Shown here in pieces: positions 1 through 4,365 of a DNA stretch of 7,217 nt. The DNA comes from an uncultured Clostridia bacterium (GTDB taxonomy: Bacteria; Bacillota; Clostridia; Lachnospirales; CAG-274). Position 1 is the first letter of the stretch, and each line of letters begins with the position of its first letter. The position numbers and the translations under genes were made by a program. Location: contig CANQBT010000104.1 of assembly GCA_947589405.1 (NCBI GenBank), positions 1 to 7,217 of the forward strand, given 5' to 3'. The notes under the pieces were generated by a model, which saw only the letters and a program-made list of their open reading frames with translations, was not told the DNA's origin and made no database searches.

Positions 1-140
1 TGGCAAGCTATCTTGTGAACGAAATAAGAAGTATATTTGAAAACGGTGTAAAGCTTGGCTGGAATGTTCCAAATTTCCTTATAAGGGGACTTGAGGTGGC
101 GGACAAAGCTATTGATGAGATAGCCAATGGCAAGGAGTGA
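1..140 (+). CDS. Phage holin, C-terminal end (partial)
   Basis: An open frame (codons starting at base 3) runs from the left edge to a TGA at 138-140 and gives 45 residues. It contains VNEIRSIFEN, then a Val-Pro-Asn-Phe-Leu stretch and a short charged tail ending NGKE. This matches the end of the phage_holin_4 (phi29/Cph1-like) family, where a conserved NE-x-x-SI-x-EN segment follows the last membrane helix and leads to a VP-x-F/L-x-x-x-L motif. Holins form lesions in the cytoplasmic membrane that let the endolysin reach the wall. The next gene, an amidase, starts five bases after its stop, and its ribosome binding site lies in the last holin codons, so the two are translationally close. The membrane segments themselves are outside the window, so the call rests on the tail and the context. 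Confidence 0.7.
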   Translation, partial: ASYLVNEIRSIFENGVKLGWNVPNFLIRGLEVADKAIDEIANGKE

Positions 141-145
141 TAGAT

Positions 146-898
146 ATGTATATTGATGGATTAGATTTGCCTTATTATAATATACCATCAAATCCTGCTA
201 ATTATGGAAGCTACAGGGCATTATCGTTAATCAGATACATAGTTATTCACTATACAGCTAACAATGGAGATTCAGATACAGGTAACGGCTCATATTTTAG
301 TCGTACATCTGTAGGTGCTGGTTCGCAGTTATTTGTTGATAATGATAGCTGCACTCAAAGCATACCATTTGAGCGGATCGCTTTCCATTGTGAGACTAAA
401 GGTATGAAGTTTAAATGTGACTGCCGCAACGCCAATAGTATTGGTATAGAAATGTGTAGTATTAAAATAAATGGACAATACGTTATACCAAAAGAAACGA
501 TGCTTAATACTGTTAAGGTAGTTAAGTATCTGATGCAGAGATTTAATATTCCTGCAGAGAGGGTTATACGTCATTACGATGTTTGCGGTAAGCTCTGCCC
601 TGAACCGTGGGTGAGAGTACCGTCAGAATGGCAGGAGTTTAAAAAATTGATACAAGGAGATGAGGATATGACTGAAGCGCAAGCAAGAGAAATTGCAAGA
701 CAGGAAGCAAACGACATGGTATACAAATACAGAGATAAGGTATATAACAAAATAAGCGAGATCCCCGACTGGGGCAAGGCTACCGTACAGAAGCTTTATG
801 ATAAGGGTATACTTAAAGGTACCGATAAGGGTCTTGAAATAAGTGAAACGCTGCTCAGAGTGCTTGTTATAAATGACAGAGCAGGAATATATAATTAA
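146..898 (+). CDS. Phage endolysin: N-acetylmuramoyl-L-alanine amidase with C-terminal wall-binding domain
   Basis: This 250-residue protein should cut the amide bond between N-acetylmuramic acid and L-alanine of peptidoglycan for host lysis. The ATG at 146 is chosen because AAGGAG (132-137) sits eight bases before it; an in-frame GTG at 137 overlaps that site and is unlikely. Residues about 28-170 form an Amidase_2 (T7 lysozyme/PGRP-type) domain. H35 in VIHYTAN, H143 in IRHYDV and C151 in GKLCPEPW match the zinc ligands, and K149 matches the family's catalytic lysine. Residues about 175-250 begin with a charged helix and continue into an IPDWGKATVQKL / DKGILKG repeat-like segment ending in an LLRVLVINDR helix, a tail common in clostridial phage amidases and likely to bind the wall. 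There is no signal peptide, in keeping with holin-dependent release. An internal start may make the C-terminal domain alone (see separate entry). Confidence 0.92.
   Translation: MYIDGLDLPYYNIPSNPANYGSYRALSLIRYIVIHYTANNGDSDTGNGSYFSRTSVGAGSQLFVDNDSCTQSIPFERIAFHCETKGMKFKCDCRNANSIGIEMCSIKINGQYVIPKETMLNTVKVVKYLMQRFNIPAERVIRHYDVCGKLCPEPWVRVPSEWQEFKKLIQGDEDMTEAQAREIARQEANDMVYKYRDKVYNKISEIPDWGKATVQKLYDKGILKGTDKGLEISETLLRVLVINDRAGIYN
654..670 (+). promoter_or_regulatory. Internal ribosome binding site and ATG in the endolysin
   Basis: AAGGAG at 654-659 lies eight bases before an in-frame ATG at 668-670, which is codon 175 of the endolysin and falls exactly at the junction between the amidase domain and the C-terminal domain. 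Initiation here would give a 76-residue free wall-binding domain. Secondary start sites of this kind are known in other endolysins (enterococcal Lys170, clostridial CTP1L and CD27L), where the short product assembles with the full-length enzyme. The sequence is also what the codons for Q-G-D-E-D-M would give, so chance is not excluded. Confidence 0.55.
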
Positions 899-906
899 AA
901 AAAACA

Positions 907-941
907 GGGTATGCACTTCGGTGCATACCCTTATTTTTTTT
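907..941 (+). terminator. Rho-independent terminator after the lysis genes
   Basis: A perfect 10-bp stem (GGGTATGCAC at 907-916 with GTGCATACCC at 921-930) is closed by a TTCG tetraloop flanked by C and G, an especially stable loop. It is followed by TTATTTTTTTT at 931-941. It begins nine bases after the endolysin stop codon and ends the lysis transcript. Confidence 0.95.
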
Positions 942-951
942 GCTAAAAATA

Positions 952-980
952 TTGACAAAAGTATATTATTTTGATACCTT
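952..980 (+). promoter_or_regulatory. Putative sigma-A promoter of the XRE regulator gene
   Basis: TTGACA (952-957) is a perfect -35 box. Seventeen bases on is TACCTT (975-980), a weak -10 that is preceded by TGA and so forms an extended TGn -10. It lies directly behind the endolysin terminator, so the downstream gene has its own transcript. An alternative TATAAT-like -10 (1002-1007) lacks a convincing -35. The leader from here to the start codon would be about 140 bases. Confidence 0.5.
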
Positions 981-1011
981 AAATGTAGGGATAGACCTCA
1001 ATATAATTTGT

Positions 1012-1099
1012 CACTTCTTAATAGGAGTGTGAGTTATAGTCATATTACTTAACAACTGAGATGTAAAATAAACTGGAGTGGGAGGGTTAAATGTCCTCC
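1012..1099 (+). other. Leader with two small hairpins before the XRE gene
   Basis: Between the promoter and the TTG start are two inverted repeats. The first is CACTTCT (1012-1018) with AGGAGTG (1023-1029), a 7-bp stem with one G-U pair and a TAAT loop. The second is GGAGG (1081-1085) with CCTCC (1095-1099) around a 9-base loop. Both stems bury a purine-rich SD-like string that is not the SD of the gene (AAAGGTGG at 1113-1120). I do not recognise a known riboswitch. A tiny frame, ATG TCC TCC TTA TAG at 1091-1105, overlaps the second stem but has little to support translation. Confidence 0.3.
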
Positions 1100-1127
1100 T
1101 TATAGAAAATTTAAAGGTGGTATAAGA

Positions 1128-1604
1128 TTGTATTACATAGTTACAAAGACGGTAGATACAGATGGCAAGGTAGAATGCACCTTAACAGAATGTGAGGGGC
1201 AAATACCTAGTACTTCTACACTTAGTTCAGAGGGCGGCAAGTCAATCATTGAAACGTATTTTAATAAAAAAGAAAATGCAGAGTTATATGCAAAGGCGAT
1301 AATTGCTGAATCCAAAGGTGAGTTGGATTTGCTTTTATCCAAAACTCTTGAAGGATTGAAGAGTAGAATAGGAACGAGTAAGTTAAAGCAAGTCCGGGAG
1401 GATGCTGGCTTATCTCAGTATCAGCTTGCAAAAAAAGTAGGAATTAAGAAAGAGTTTCTGCAATCTTATGAACAGGGACTTAAGCGGCTTTCCAAGATTG
1501 ATGTAATCTTAAAAATCTGTTTGGCTTTGGGCTGTCAAATGGAAGATATAATAGACGAACCCGAAATATTAGGGTTGCTTGATAGATACAAAAGCAAGGA
1601 TTAA
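1128..1604 (+). CDS. XRE-family helix-turn-helix regulator with an unknown N-terminal domain
   Basis: This 158-residue protein starts at TTG, seven bases after AAAGGTGG (1113-1120); no in-frame ATG lies nearby, so the unusual start looks real. Residues about 86-142 are a Cro/C1-type HTH: LKQVREDAGLSQYQLAKKVG, then the recognition region KKEFLQSYEQGLKRLSKIDV and a closing helix LALGCQMEDII. Residues 1-65 (MYYIVTKTVD and on, with several short strands, then NKKENAELYAKAII) are not a domain I can name; a charged helix links the halves. It is a DNA-binding protein of unknown target. It lies between the lysis cassette and the phage end, has its own promoter and terminator, and so resembles a lysogeny-expressed accessory or regulatory gene. 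A link to phage repression or excision is possible but not shown. Confidence 0.8.
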   Translation: MYYIVTKTVDTDGKVECTLTECEGQIPSTSTLSSEGGKSIIETYFNKKENAELYAKAIIAESKGELDLLLSKTLEGLKSRIGTSKLKQVREDAGLSQYQLAKKVGIKKEFLQSYEQGLKRLSKIDVILKICLALGCQMEDIIDEPEILGLLDRYKSKD

Positions 1605-1622
1605 TATTATTCCTTGCTTTTT
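1591..1622. terminator. Bidirectional terminator between the phage XRE gene and truncated cotJC
   Basis: AAAGCAAGGA (1591-1600) pairs perfectly with TCCTTGCTTT (1611-1620) across a 10-base AT loop. Reading right, the stem ends in a T run at 1618-1622; reading left, the complement of AAAA at 1590-1593 gives a T run as well. The stop codon of the XRE gene (1602-1604) is in the loop, and the stop of the minus-strand cotJC fragment (1621-1623) abuts the stem. Confidence 0.85.
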
Positions 1623-1660
1623 AACTTTGTAAAACATTATAAACAAATTCTTCCGTGCCG
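1621..1660. other. Probable phage attachment junction (attR or attL) inside cotJC
   Basis: On the minus strand the CotJC frame is family-like up to G62-T63-E64-E65-F66 (codon 66 at 1645-1647) and then reads VYNVLQS and stops. In CotJC/manganese catalases the GTEE motif is followed by F/L-A-H and more than 100 further residues. The junction is therefore near 1640-1656. An imperfect dyad, TTTGT (1626-1630) and ACAAA (1643-1647), sits on the phage side and could be part of a recombinase site. The exact core cannot be fixed without the other phage end. Confidence 0.55.
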
Positions 1661-1842
1661 ATGTCTGAAAGAGTGGCTTTTGACTGGTCTGTAACAGCTG
1701 CAAATCTCTGGCTTATATATCTGAGTGAGGCGGCAAGCTCACCGTCGGGACCGCCAAACTGACTTATGATGACTTTTGCAAGAGCCGGATCGGTCTTTTT
1801 TATTTTTACGGGAAATTCAAGTTTCTTTTCATATATCCACAT
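1621..1842 (-). CDS. cotJC: Spore coat protein CotJC (manganese-catalase family), 5' part only, interrupted by prophage
   Basis: Only 73 residues remain of a protein normally near 190. The start MWIYEKKLEFPVKIK, the block QFGGPDGELAASLRYISQRF and SDIGTEEF are typical CotJC. E35 matches the first metal-ligand glutamate of the di-manganese site and E65 the bridging glutamate, but the histidine expected three residues after it is Tyr68, and the C-terminal half with the remaining Glu and His ligands is absent. The last seven residues (VYNVLQS) are probably phage-encoded. As written it cannot form a complete catalase site. GAGGAGG inside the end of cotJB lies about nine bases before the ATG, which follows the cotJB stop by two bases. 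Full-length CotJC is an inner spore-coat protein made in the mother cell. The rest of the gene is predicted on the same strand at the far prophage end, to the left of this window. Confidence 0.9.
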   Translation of the reverse strand: MWIYEKKLEFPVKIKKTDPALAKVIISQFGGPDGELAASLRYISQRFAAVTDQSKATLSDIGTEEFVYNVLQS

Positions 1843-1844
1843 TA

Positions 1845-2120
1845 TCAGTTATCCTCCTCTATTTGAAAGTTTGCTGACTGCTGCCATGGCCATGGCGTTT
1901 CGATCCATTTGAAGGTATCGCCCTTGTTTGATGAACGGAAGGAATAAAGAGGACCGATGATCTCCTCATACTTCATTCTCAGCATATCTGCTTCCTTTAT
2001 GACTGAGTTGTATTTATCTATAGCCTCCATGTCCTCAGGGTGTGTGTCCAGATAAAGCTGAAGATCCACAGCTATAAAATCAAGTACTGTAAGTCGTTTT
2101 AATATCTGATTCTTGTCCAT
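1845..2120 (-). CDS. cotJB: Spore coat protein CotJB
   Basis: The 91 residues match the CotJB family in length and pattern: an N-terminal helical region with FIAVDLQLYLDTHPED (about 15-30), a central YEEIIGPLYSF (51-61) and a C-terminal WIETPWPWQQ (72-81). CotJB is a small protein of the spore coat made in the mother cell, encoded with CotJA and CotJC; its biochemical role is not established. It is the second gene of the operon: its AGGAGG (complement of 2126-2131) overlaps the cotJA stop codon, and its own stop is two bases before the cotJC ATG, so the three genes are tightly coupled. It looks intact. Confidence 0.93.
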   Translation of the reverse strand: MDKNQILKRLTVLDFIAVDLQLYLDTHPEDMEAIDKYNSVIKEADMLRMKYEEIIGPLYSFRSSNKGDTFKWIETPWPWQQSANFQIEEDN

Positions 2121-2129
2121 AACTGCCTC

Positions 2130-2312
2130 CTATTTGTATGGTCTGTACAAGCTGGGAAAGACCGTTCCTTTTACAAGGCCTTCCTCAGGTTCAAAATAAC
2201 TGCATATTTTCTGACTTGGAACATATGCAAAAGCAAGCTCCTTTACCTTTATATACTCCTCAAAGGGAATGCAGCCGGTATCGGCATTAATATCAGTATT
2301 CATTATTTTCAT
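2130..2312 (-). CDS. cotJA: Spore coat-associated protein CotJA
   Basis: This 60-residue protein carries the CotJA signature: LAFAYVPSQKICSYFEPEEGLVKGTVFPSLYRPY, corresponding to the family pattern A-x-AYVP-Q-x-x-x-x-x-x-PEE-AL-x-x-GT-x-FP-L-x-x-P. It is somewhat short for the family, mainly in the N-terminal part. The ATG at 2310-2312 is preferred over the one three codons later because AAGGCGG (complement of 2321-2327) is eight bases upstream. It is first in the cotJABC operon and is expected to be produced in the mother cell, where CotJA and CotJC are known to depend on each other for assembly into the coat. Confidence 0.9.
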   Translation of the reverse strand: MKIMNTDINADTGCIPFEEYIKVKELAFAYVPSQKICSYFEPEEGLVKGTVFPSLYRPYK

Positions 2313-2335
2313 AAATTCACCGCCTTTACAATTTC

Positions 2336-2363
2336 AATATATGAAATAAAGCGAGTTTGGTGC
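2336..2363 (-). promoter_or_regulatory. Possible sporulation-sigma promoter of cotJABC
   Basis: On the minus strand CATATATT (complement of 2336-2343) lies 23 bases before the cotJA ATG and begins with CATA, the usual -10 start for mother-cell sigma-E and sigma-K promoters. About 15 bases further upstream is GCACC, nearer to a sigma-K -35 than to sigma-E. In Bacillus subtilis cotJ depends on sigma-E, so the assignment is uncertain. No good vegetative promoter is seen on this strand. Confidence 0.3.
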
Positions 2364-2373
2364 TTTTACATTA

Positions 2374-2402
2374 TTGATTTTTCCATACATATATTGTATA
2401 AT
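2374..2402 (+). promoter_or_regulatory. Sigma-A promoter of the small gene at 2437
   Basis: TTGATT (2374-2379) and a perfect TATAAT (2397-2402) are separated by 17 bases. The expected start of transcription is near 2409, leaving a short leader with a GAAGGAG ribosome binding site (2423-2429). This is a vegetative promoter facing away from the sporulation operon. Confidence 0.75.
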
Positions 2403-2436
2403 TTCAATATAAAGCAATATACGAAGGAGAAATACC

Positions 2437-2670
2437 ATGAACAAGAATACGGCAAAAATATTTTCAAGAATGTATCAGTCCTATGTGACCGGCGGCGATA
2501 TATATACATACCGTTACAATACCGAAGCGCCTGAGGAAGTGGAAATAGATAAGGGAGCCATACATTCTCTTGAGGAGGACGGCTATCTGAGTATACTTTC
2601 AATGGACGACAGAAAGGCAAAGCTTGCCATAACAGATAAGGGCATAGACTACGGAAATGACAACTATTAA
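2437..2670 (+). CDS. Small protein of unknown function, possibly winged-helix-like
   Basis: I do not recognise this 77-residue protein as a named family. The ATG is supported by GAAGGAG seven bases upstream, a good promoter, and a terminator right after the stop, so it is very likely a real monocistronic gene. The N-terminal part is basic and helical (NKNTAKIFSRMYQSY), followed by a short aromatic stretch (DIYTYRYN). The second half, KGAIHSLEEDGYLSILSMDDRKAKLAITDKGIDY, has the shape of a helix, then a two-stranded wing, then T-x-KG-x-x-Y, as seen in small winged-helix proteins. DNA binding is therefore a suggestion only. It is soluble, with no signal peptide or membrane segment, and is divergent from cotJABC. 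Confidence 0.75.
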   Translation: MNKNTAKIFSRMYQSYVTGGDIYTYRYNTEAPEEVEIDKGAIHSLEEDGYLSILSMDDRKAKLAITDKGIDYGNDNY

Positions 2671-2709
2671 AATAAGCGGAAAGGGTATTCAGCCTTTTCC
2701 GCTTATTTT
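2669..2709. terminator. Bidirectional terminator between the small gene and the exonuclease
   Basis: AAAATAAGCGGAAA (2669-2682) is the exact complement of TTTCCGCTTATTTT (2696-2709), a 14-bp stem extended by GG/CC past a bulged T, with A runs on the left and T runs on the right. It overlaps the stop codon of the plus-strand gene (2668-2670) and contains the stop of the minus-strand exonuclease (2703-2705), so it serves both convergent genes. Confidence 0.88.
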
Positions 2710-3302
2710 ATATGTCTTGAATTGAATATTCTTATTGTGGGTTTATCGGGATCTATTTTTTTGAGTATCTCAGCAGTATAATAAGCGTCGCTGAGAGCAT
2801 TGTGGAAATGCTTATCCTCATCGATCGTAATATCAAGAGCTTCAACCGCATTTTTAAGACCTATTGTACCACCCTTGCTGAAGCCTACGTATTTCGTAGC
2901 GATCCTCTGAATATCCACATATTTCATTATGACGCTGCTTTCAGTAAGTCCGTGATAGGTTATATTTCTGTAAAGGGCCTTTATATCGCTGTAGCCCCAT
3001 GTTCCCAATACCAGATCATCGCCAATAAATTCCCTGAATTTTGTATAGGCTTCGGGGAAATTGGGAGCGCCGTAAAAGTCTGCATTCTTAAAGCCTGTGA
3101 TCTTCTCTACATACGGGTGTATCTTAGGATAAAGTATAGGCTTTATAAGTATATTGAAGTTACCTGTGGCATTGTATTGTCCATCTACCTTTACTGCGCC
3201 TATCTGTATTATTTCAAATCGGCATCTGGGATCCGGCTCGCTTCCTCTTCCACCGTCTCCGAAATCAAACGCCTGATTGAATTCCAGGTCCAGTACTATC
3301 AT
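2703..3302 (-). CDS. DEDDh 3'-5' exonuclease (DnaQ-like superfamily)
   Basis: This 199-residue enzyme should remove nucleotides from DNA or RNA 3' ends using two metal ions. All five signature residues are visible: D5 and E7 in VLDLEF (Exo I), D106 in TWGYSDIKAL (Exo II), and H167 and D172 in FHNALSDAYYTAEIL (Exo III), the His defining the DEDDh type. EIIQIGAVKVDG (30-41) and KPILYPKIHPYVEKITG are further family hallmarks. A 20-residue Gly/Asp-rich loop between Exo I and EIIQIGAV is typical of the free-standing clostridial versions (KapD/Eri1-like group). The ATG at 3300-3302 is chosen over one seven codons upstream because AGGAGGTGG sits just before it and it forms a TAATG overlap with the LysR stop, suggesting coupled translation. 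The natural substrate cannot be told from sequence. Confidence 0.9.
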   Translation of the reverse strand: MIVLDLEFNQAFDFGDGGRGSEPDPRCRFEIIQIGAVKVDGQYNATGNFNILIKPILYPKIHPYVEKITGFKNADFYGAPNFPEAYTKFREFIGDDLVLGTWGYSDIKALYRNITYHGLTESSVIMKYVDIQRIATKYVGFSKGGTIGLKNAVEALDITIDEDKHFHNALSDAYYTAEILKKIDPDKPTIRIFNSRHIK

Positions 3303-4219
3303 TATTCCACCTCCTGAGAGCATACAACGTCCTTTACCGTTTCGGCAAAGGCTAAGGCAGCCTTTGTTCTGTATGCATTTTCCCTGTACGCTATTACAAG
3401 GGTCCAGTTCAGGTCAGAACCCAATGAGTAGTATTTAGGCTGCTTTGTAAGGCCTGCGTACTTTACCGAAAATTCAGGCACAAGACAAAAGCCCATACCT
3501 GCTGCGGAAAGTCTGAGAGCAGTTTCTATACCCGATGTTTCCAAAAGCACGTGAGGTTTTATATTTGCCTTTGAAAATATTGCATCGGCAATTTGTCTCA
3601 GTCTTTGGCTGGGGTGAAGGAATATGAACTGTTCATCGCTCAGGTCCTTTATATCTATCTGAGGATATGGCGTATCGTTATCAAATGTGTGCTTAGGCTC
3701 ATAGTCGGGAGGAGCCGCAATATAGAGATTTTCTTTTATAATAGACTCATACTCTATGCCCTTGCTTTTTATAGGCAGATTCATCATGCAAAGATCCACC
3801 TGTCCTCTCAGAAGCATATCTTCAAGGGCGGATGAGTTTTCCTCTGTGATCTTAAGCTCTATACCGGGATATTTCTTTTTGAATACAGGCAAAATAGCCG
3901 GAAGAGGGTTGTTTGCCTTTGAAGGCGTAAGCCCTATATTCAATCGTCCCTTTTTAAGAGATGAAACATCGTCAAACTCCCTTTGGAGATTCTCAACTAT
4001 GTTTATAATGTTTTTTATTGACTTGATGTACAGCTCGCCCTCATATGTAAGGGAAAGCGGTATCGTATTCCTGTCGAACAACGATATGCCCAGCTGACTT
4101 TCAAGCCTGTTTATATACTGGCTCAAAGACGGCTGTGATATAAAAAGCTTCTTTGCCGCCTTAGAAAAACTCTTCTCTTCATTGATAGCCAAAACGTATT
4201 CAAATTCCTTAAGATCCAC
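3302..4219 (-). CDS. LysR-family transcriptional regulator
   Basis: This 305-residue protein is a standard-length LysR-type regulator. Residues about 4-62 form the winged HTH: EFEYVLAINEEKSFSKAAKKLFISQPSLSQYINRLE and LGISLFDRN. A linker helix runs to about 88, and residues about 91-300 form the periplasmic-binding-protein-like effector domain beginning GRLNIGLTPS. The start is GTG (complement of 4217-4219), with AAGGGGGT seven bases upstream. Its gene is divergent from the decarboxylase operon across a 146-base AT-rich gap, the classic arrangement for a LysR regulator and its target, so control of that operon by an acyl-CoA or related organic acid is a reasonable inference. The exonuclease gene follows in the same transcript with a TAATG overlap. 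Confidence 0.93.
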   Translation of the reverse strand: MDLKEFEYVLAINEEKSFSKAAKKLFISQPSLSQYINRLESQLGISLFDRNTIPLSLTYEGELYIKSIKNIINIVENLQREFDDVSSLKKGRLNIGLTPSKANNPLPAILPVFKKKYPGIELKITEENSSALEDMLLRGQVDLCMMNLPIKSKGIEYESIIKENLYIAAPPDYEPKHTFDNDTPYPQIDIKDLSDEQFIFLHPSQRLRQIADAIFSKANIKPHVLLETSGIETALRLSAAGMGFCLVPEFSVKYAGLTKQPKYYSLGSDLNWTLVIAYRENAYRTKAALAFAETVKDVVCSQEVE

Positions 4220-4365
4220 AAAAATACCCCCTTATAGGATTAACGTTATATATAATATATAAGAAAAAATATTTTATATAATTTCGTATTTATAGTACAA
4301 TAAATTATGTATAATTACAAGTTTTTTATCGATTTTTTTTGAAAAATTTCACAGGAGGTTTTAAA
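4220..4365. promoter_or_regulatory. Divergent lysR / decarboxylase control region
   Basis: This AT-rich gap must hold promoters for both directions and any LysR operator. For the operon, TATAAT at 4310-4315 is a perfect -10 with only a poor -35 (TATTTA, 4287-4292), as expected of an activator-dependent promoter. Dyads that could be LysR sites are TTATATA/TATATAA (4246-4262) and ATTAT/ATAAT (4304-4315), the latter overlapping the -10. In such AT-rich DNA these dyads are weak evidence. Confidence 0.4.
4273..4300 (-). promoter_or_regulatory. Putative promoter of the lysR-exonuclease transcript
   Basis: On the minus strand TTGTAC (complement of 4295-4300) and TATAAA (complement of 4273-4278) are 16 bases apart, with the GTG start about 54 bases further on. 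The whole gap is AT-rich, so other -10-like strings exist; this pair is the best spaced. Confidence 0.45.

Larger units (their letters stand above)
1..1645. mobile_element. Right-hand end of a prophage, inserted in cotJC
   Basis: The segment carries a holin C-terminus, an amidase endolysin and an XRE-family regulator, which is the usual lysis-end content of a Firmicutes prophage. It stops abruptly where the minus-strand cotJC reading frame loses its family similarity (about position 1645). The left end, the integrase and the structural genes are outside the window. The right boundary is inferred from where the CotJC protein diverges, so it is good to perhaps 10-15 bases. That phage genes are present is well supported by the proteins; that the boundary is an attachment site is inference. 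Confidence 0.75.
2331..2411. repeat. Repeated ATTTCAATATA in the cotJ / small-gene divergent region
   Basis: ATTTCAATATA occurs at 2331-2341 and again at 2401-2411, in the same orientation and 70 bases apart. The first copy is part of a dyad, ATTTCA (2331-2336) and TGAAAT (2342-2347). One copy overlaps the putative cotJ -10 and the other overlaps the end of the -10 of the gene at 2437. A shared operator is possible; chance in AT-rich DNA is also possible. Confidence 0.3.

Noticed and set aside
623..958. A 111-codon minus-strand open frame covering the endolysin 3' end and the terminator
   Set aside because: It lies opposite a clear amidase gene, runs through a strong terminator hairpin and has no family resemblance or good ribosome binding site.
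1091..1105. Tiny frame ATG TCC TCC TTA TAG as a leader peptide
   Set aside because: Four codons, overlapping a hairpin stem, with no run of regulatory codons and no evidence of attenuation.
2802..3317. A 171-codon plus-strand open frame
   Set aside because: It is antisense to the DEDDh exonuclease, whose five catalytic residues are all present; its own sequence is low in recognisable structure.
3756..4097. A 113-codon plus-strand open frame, overlapped by another of 80 codons
   Set aside because: Both are antisense to the LysR gene and look like mirror frames.
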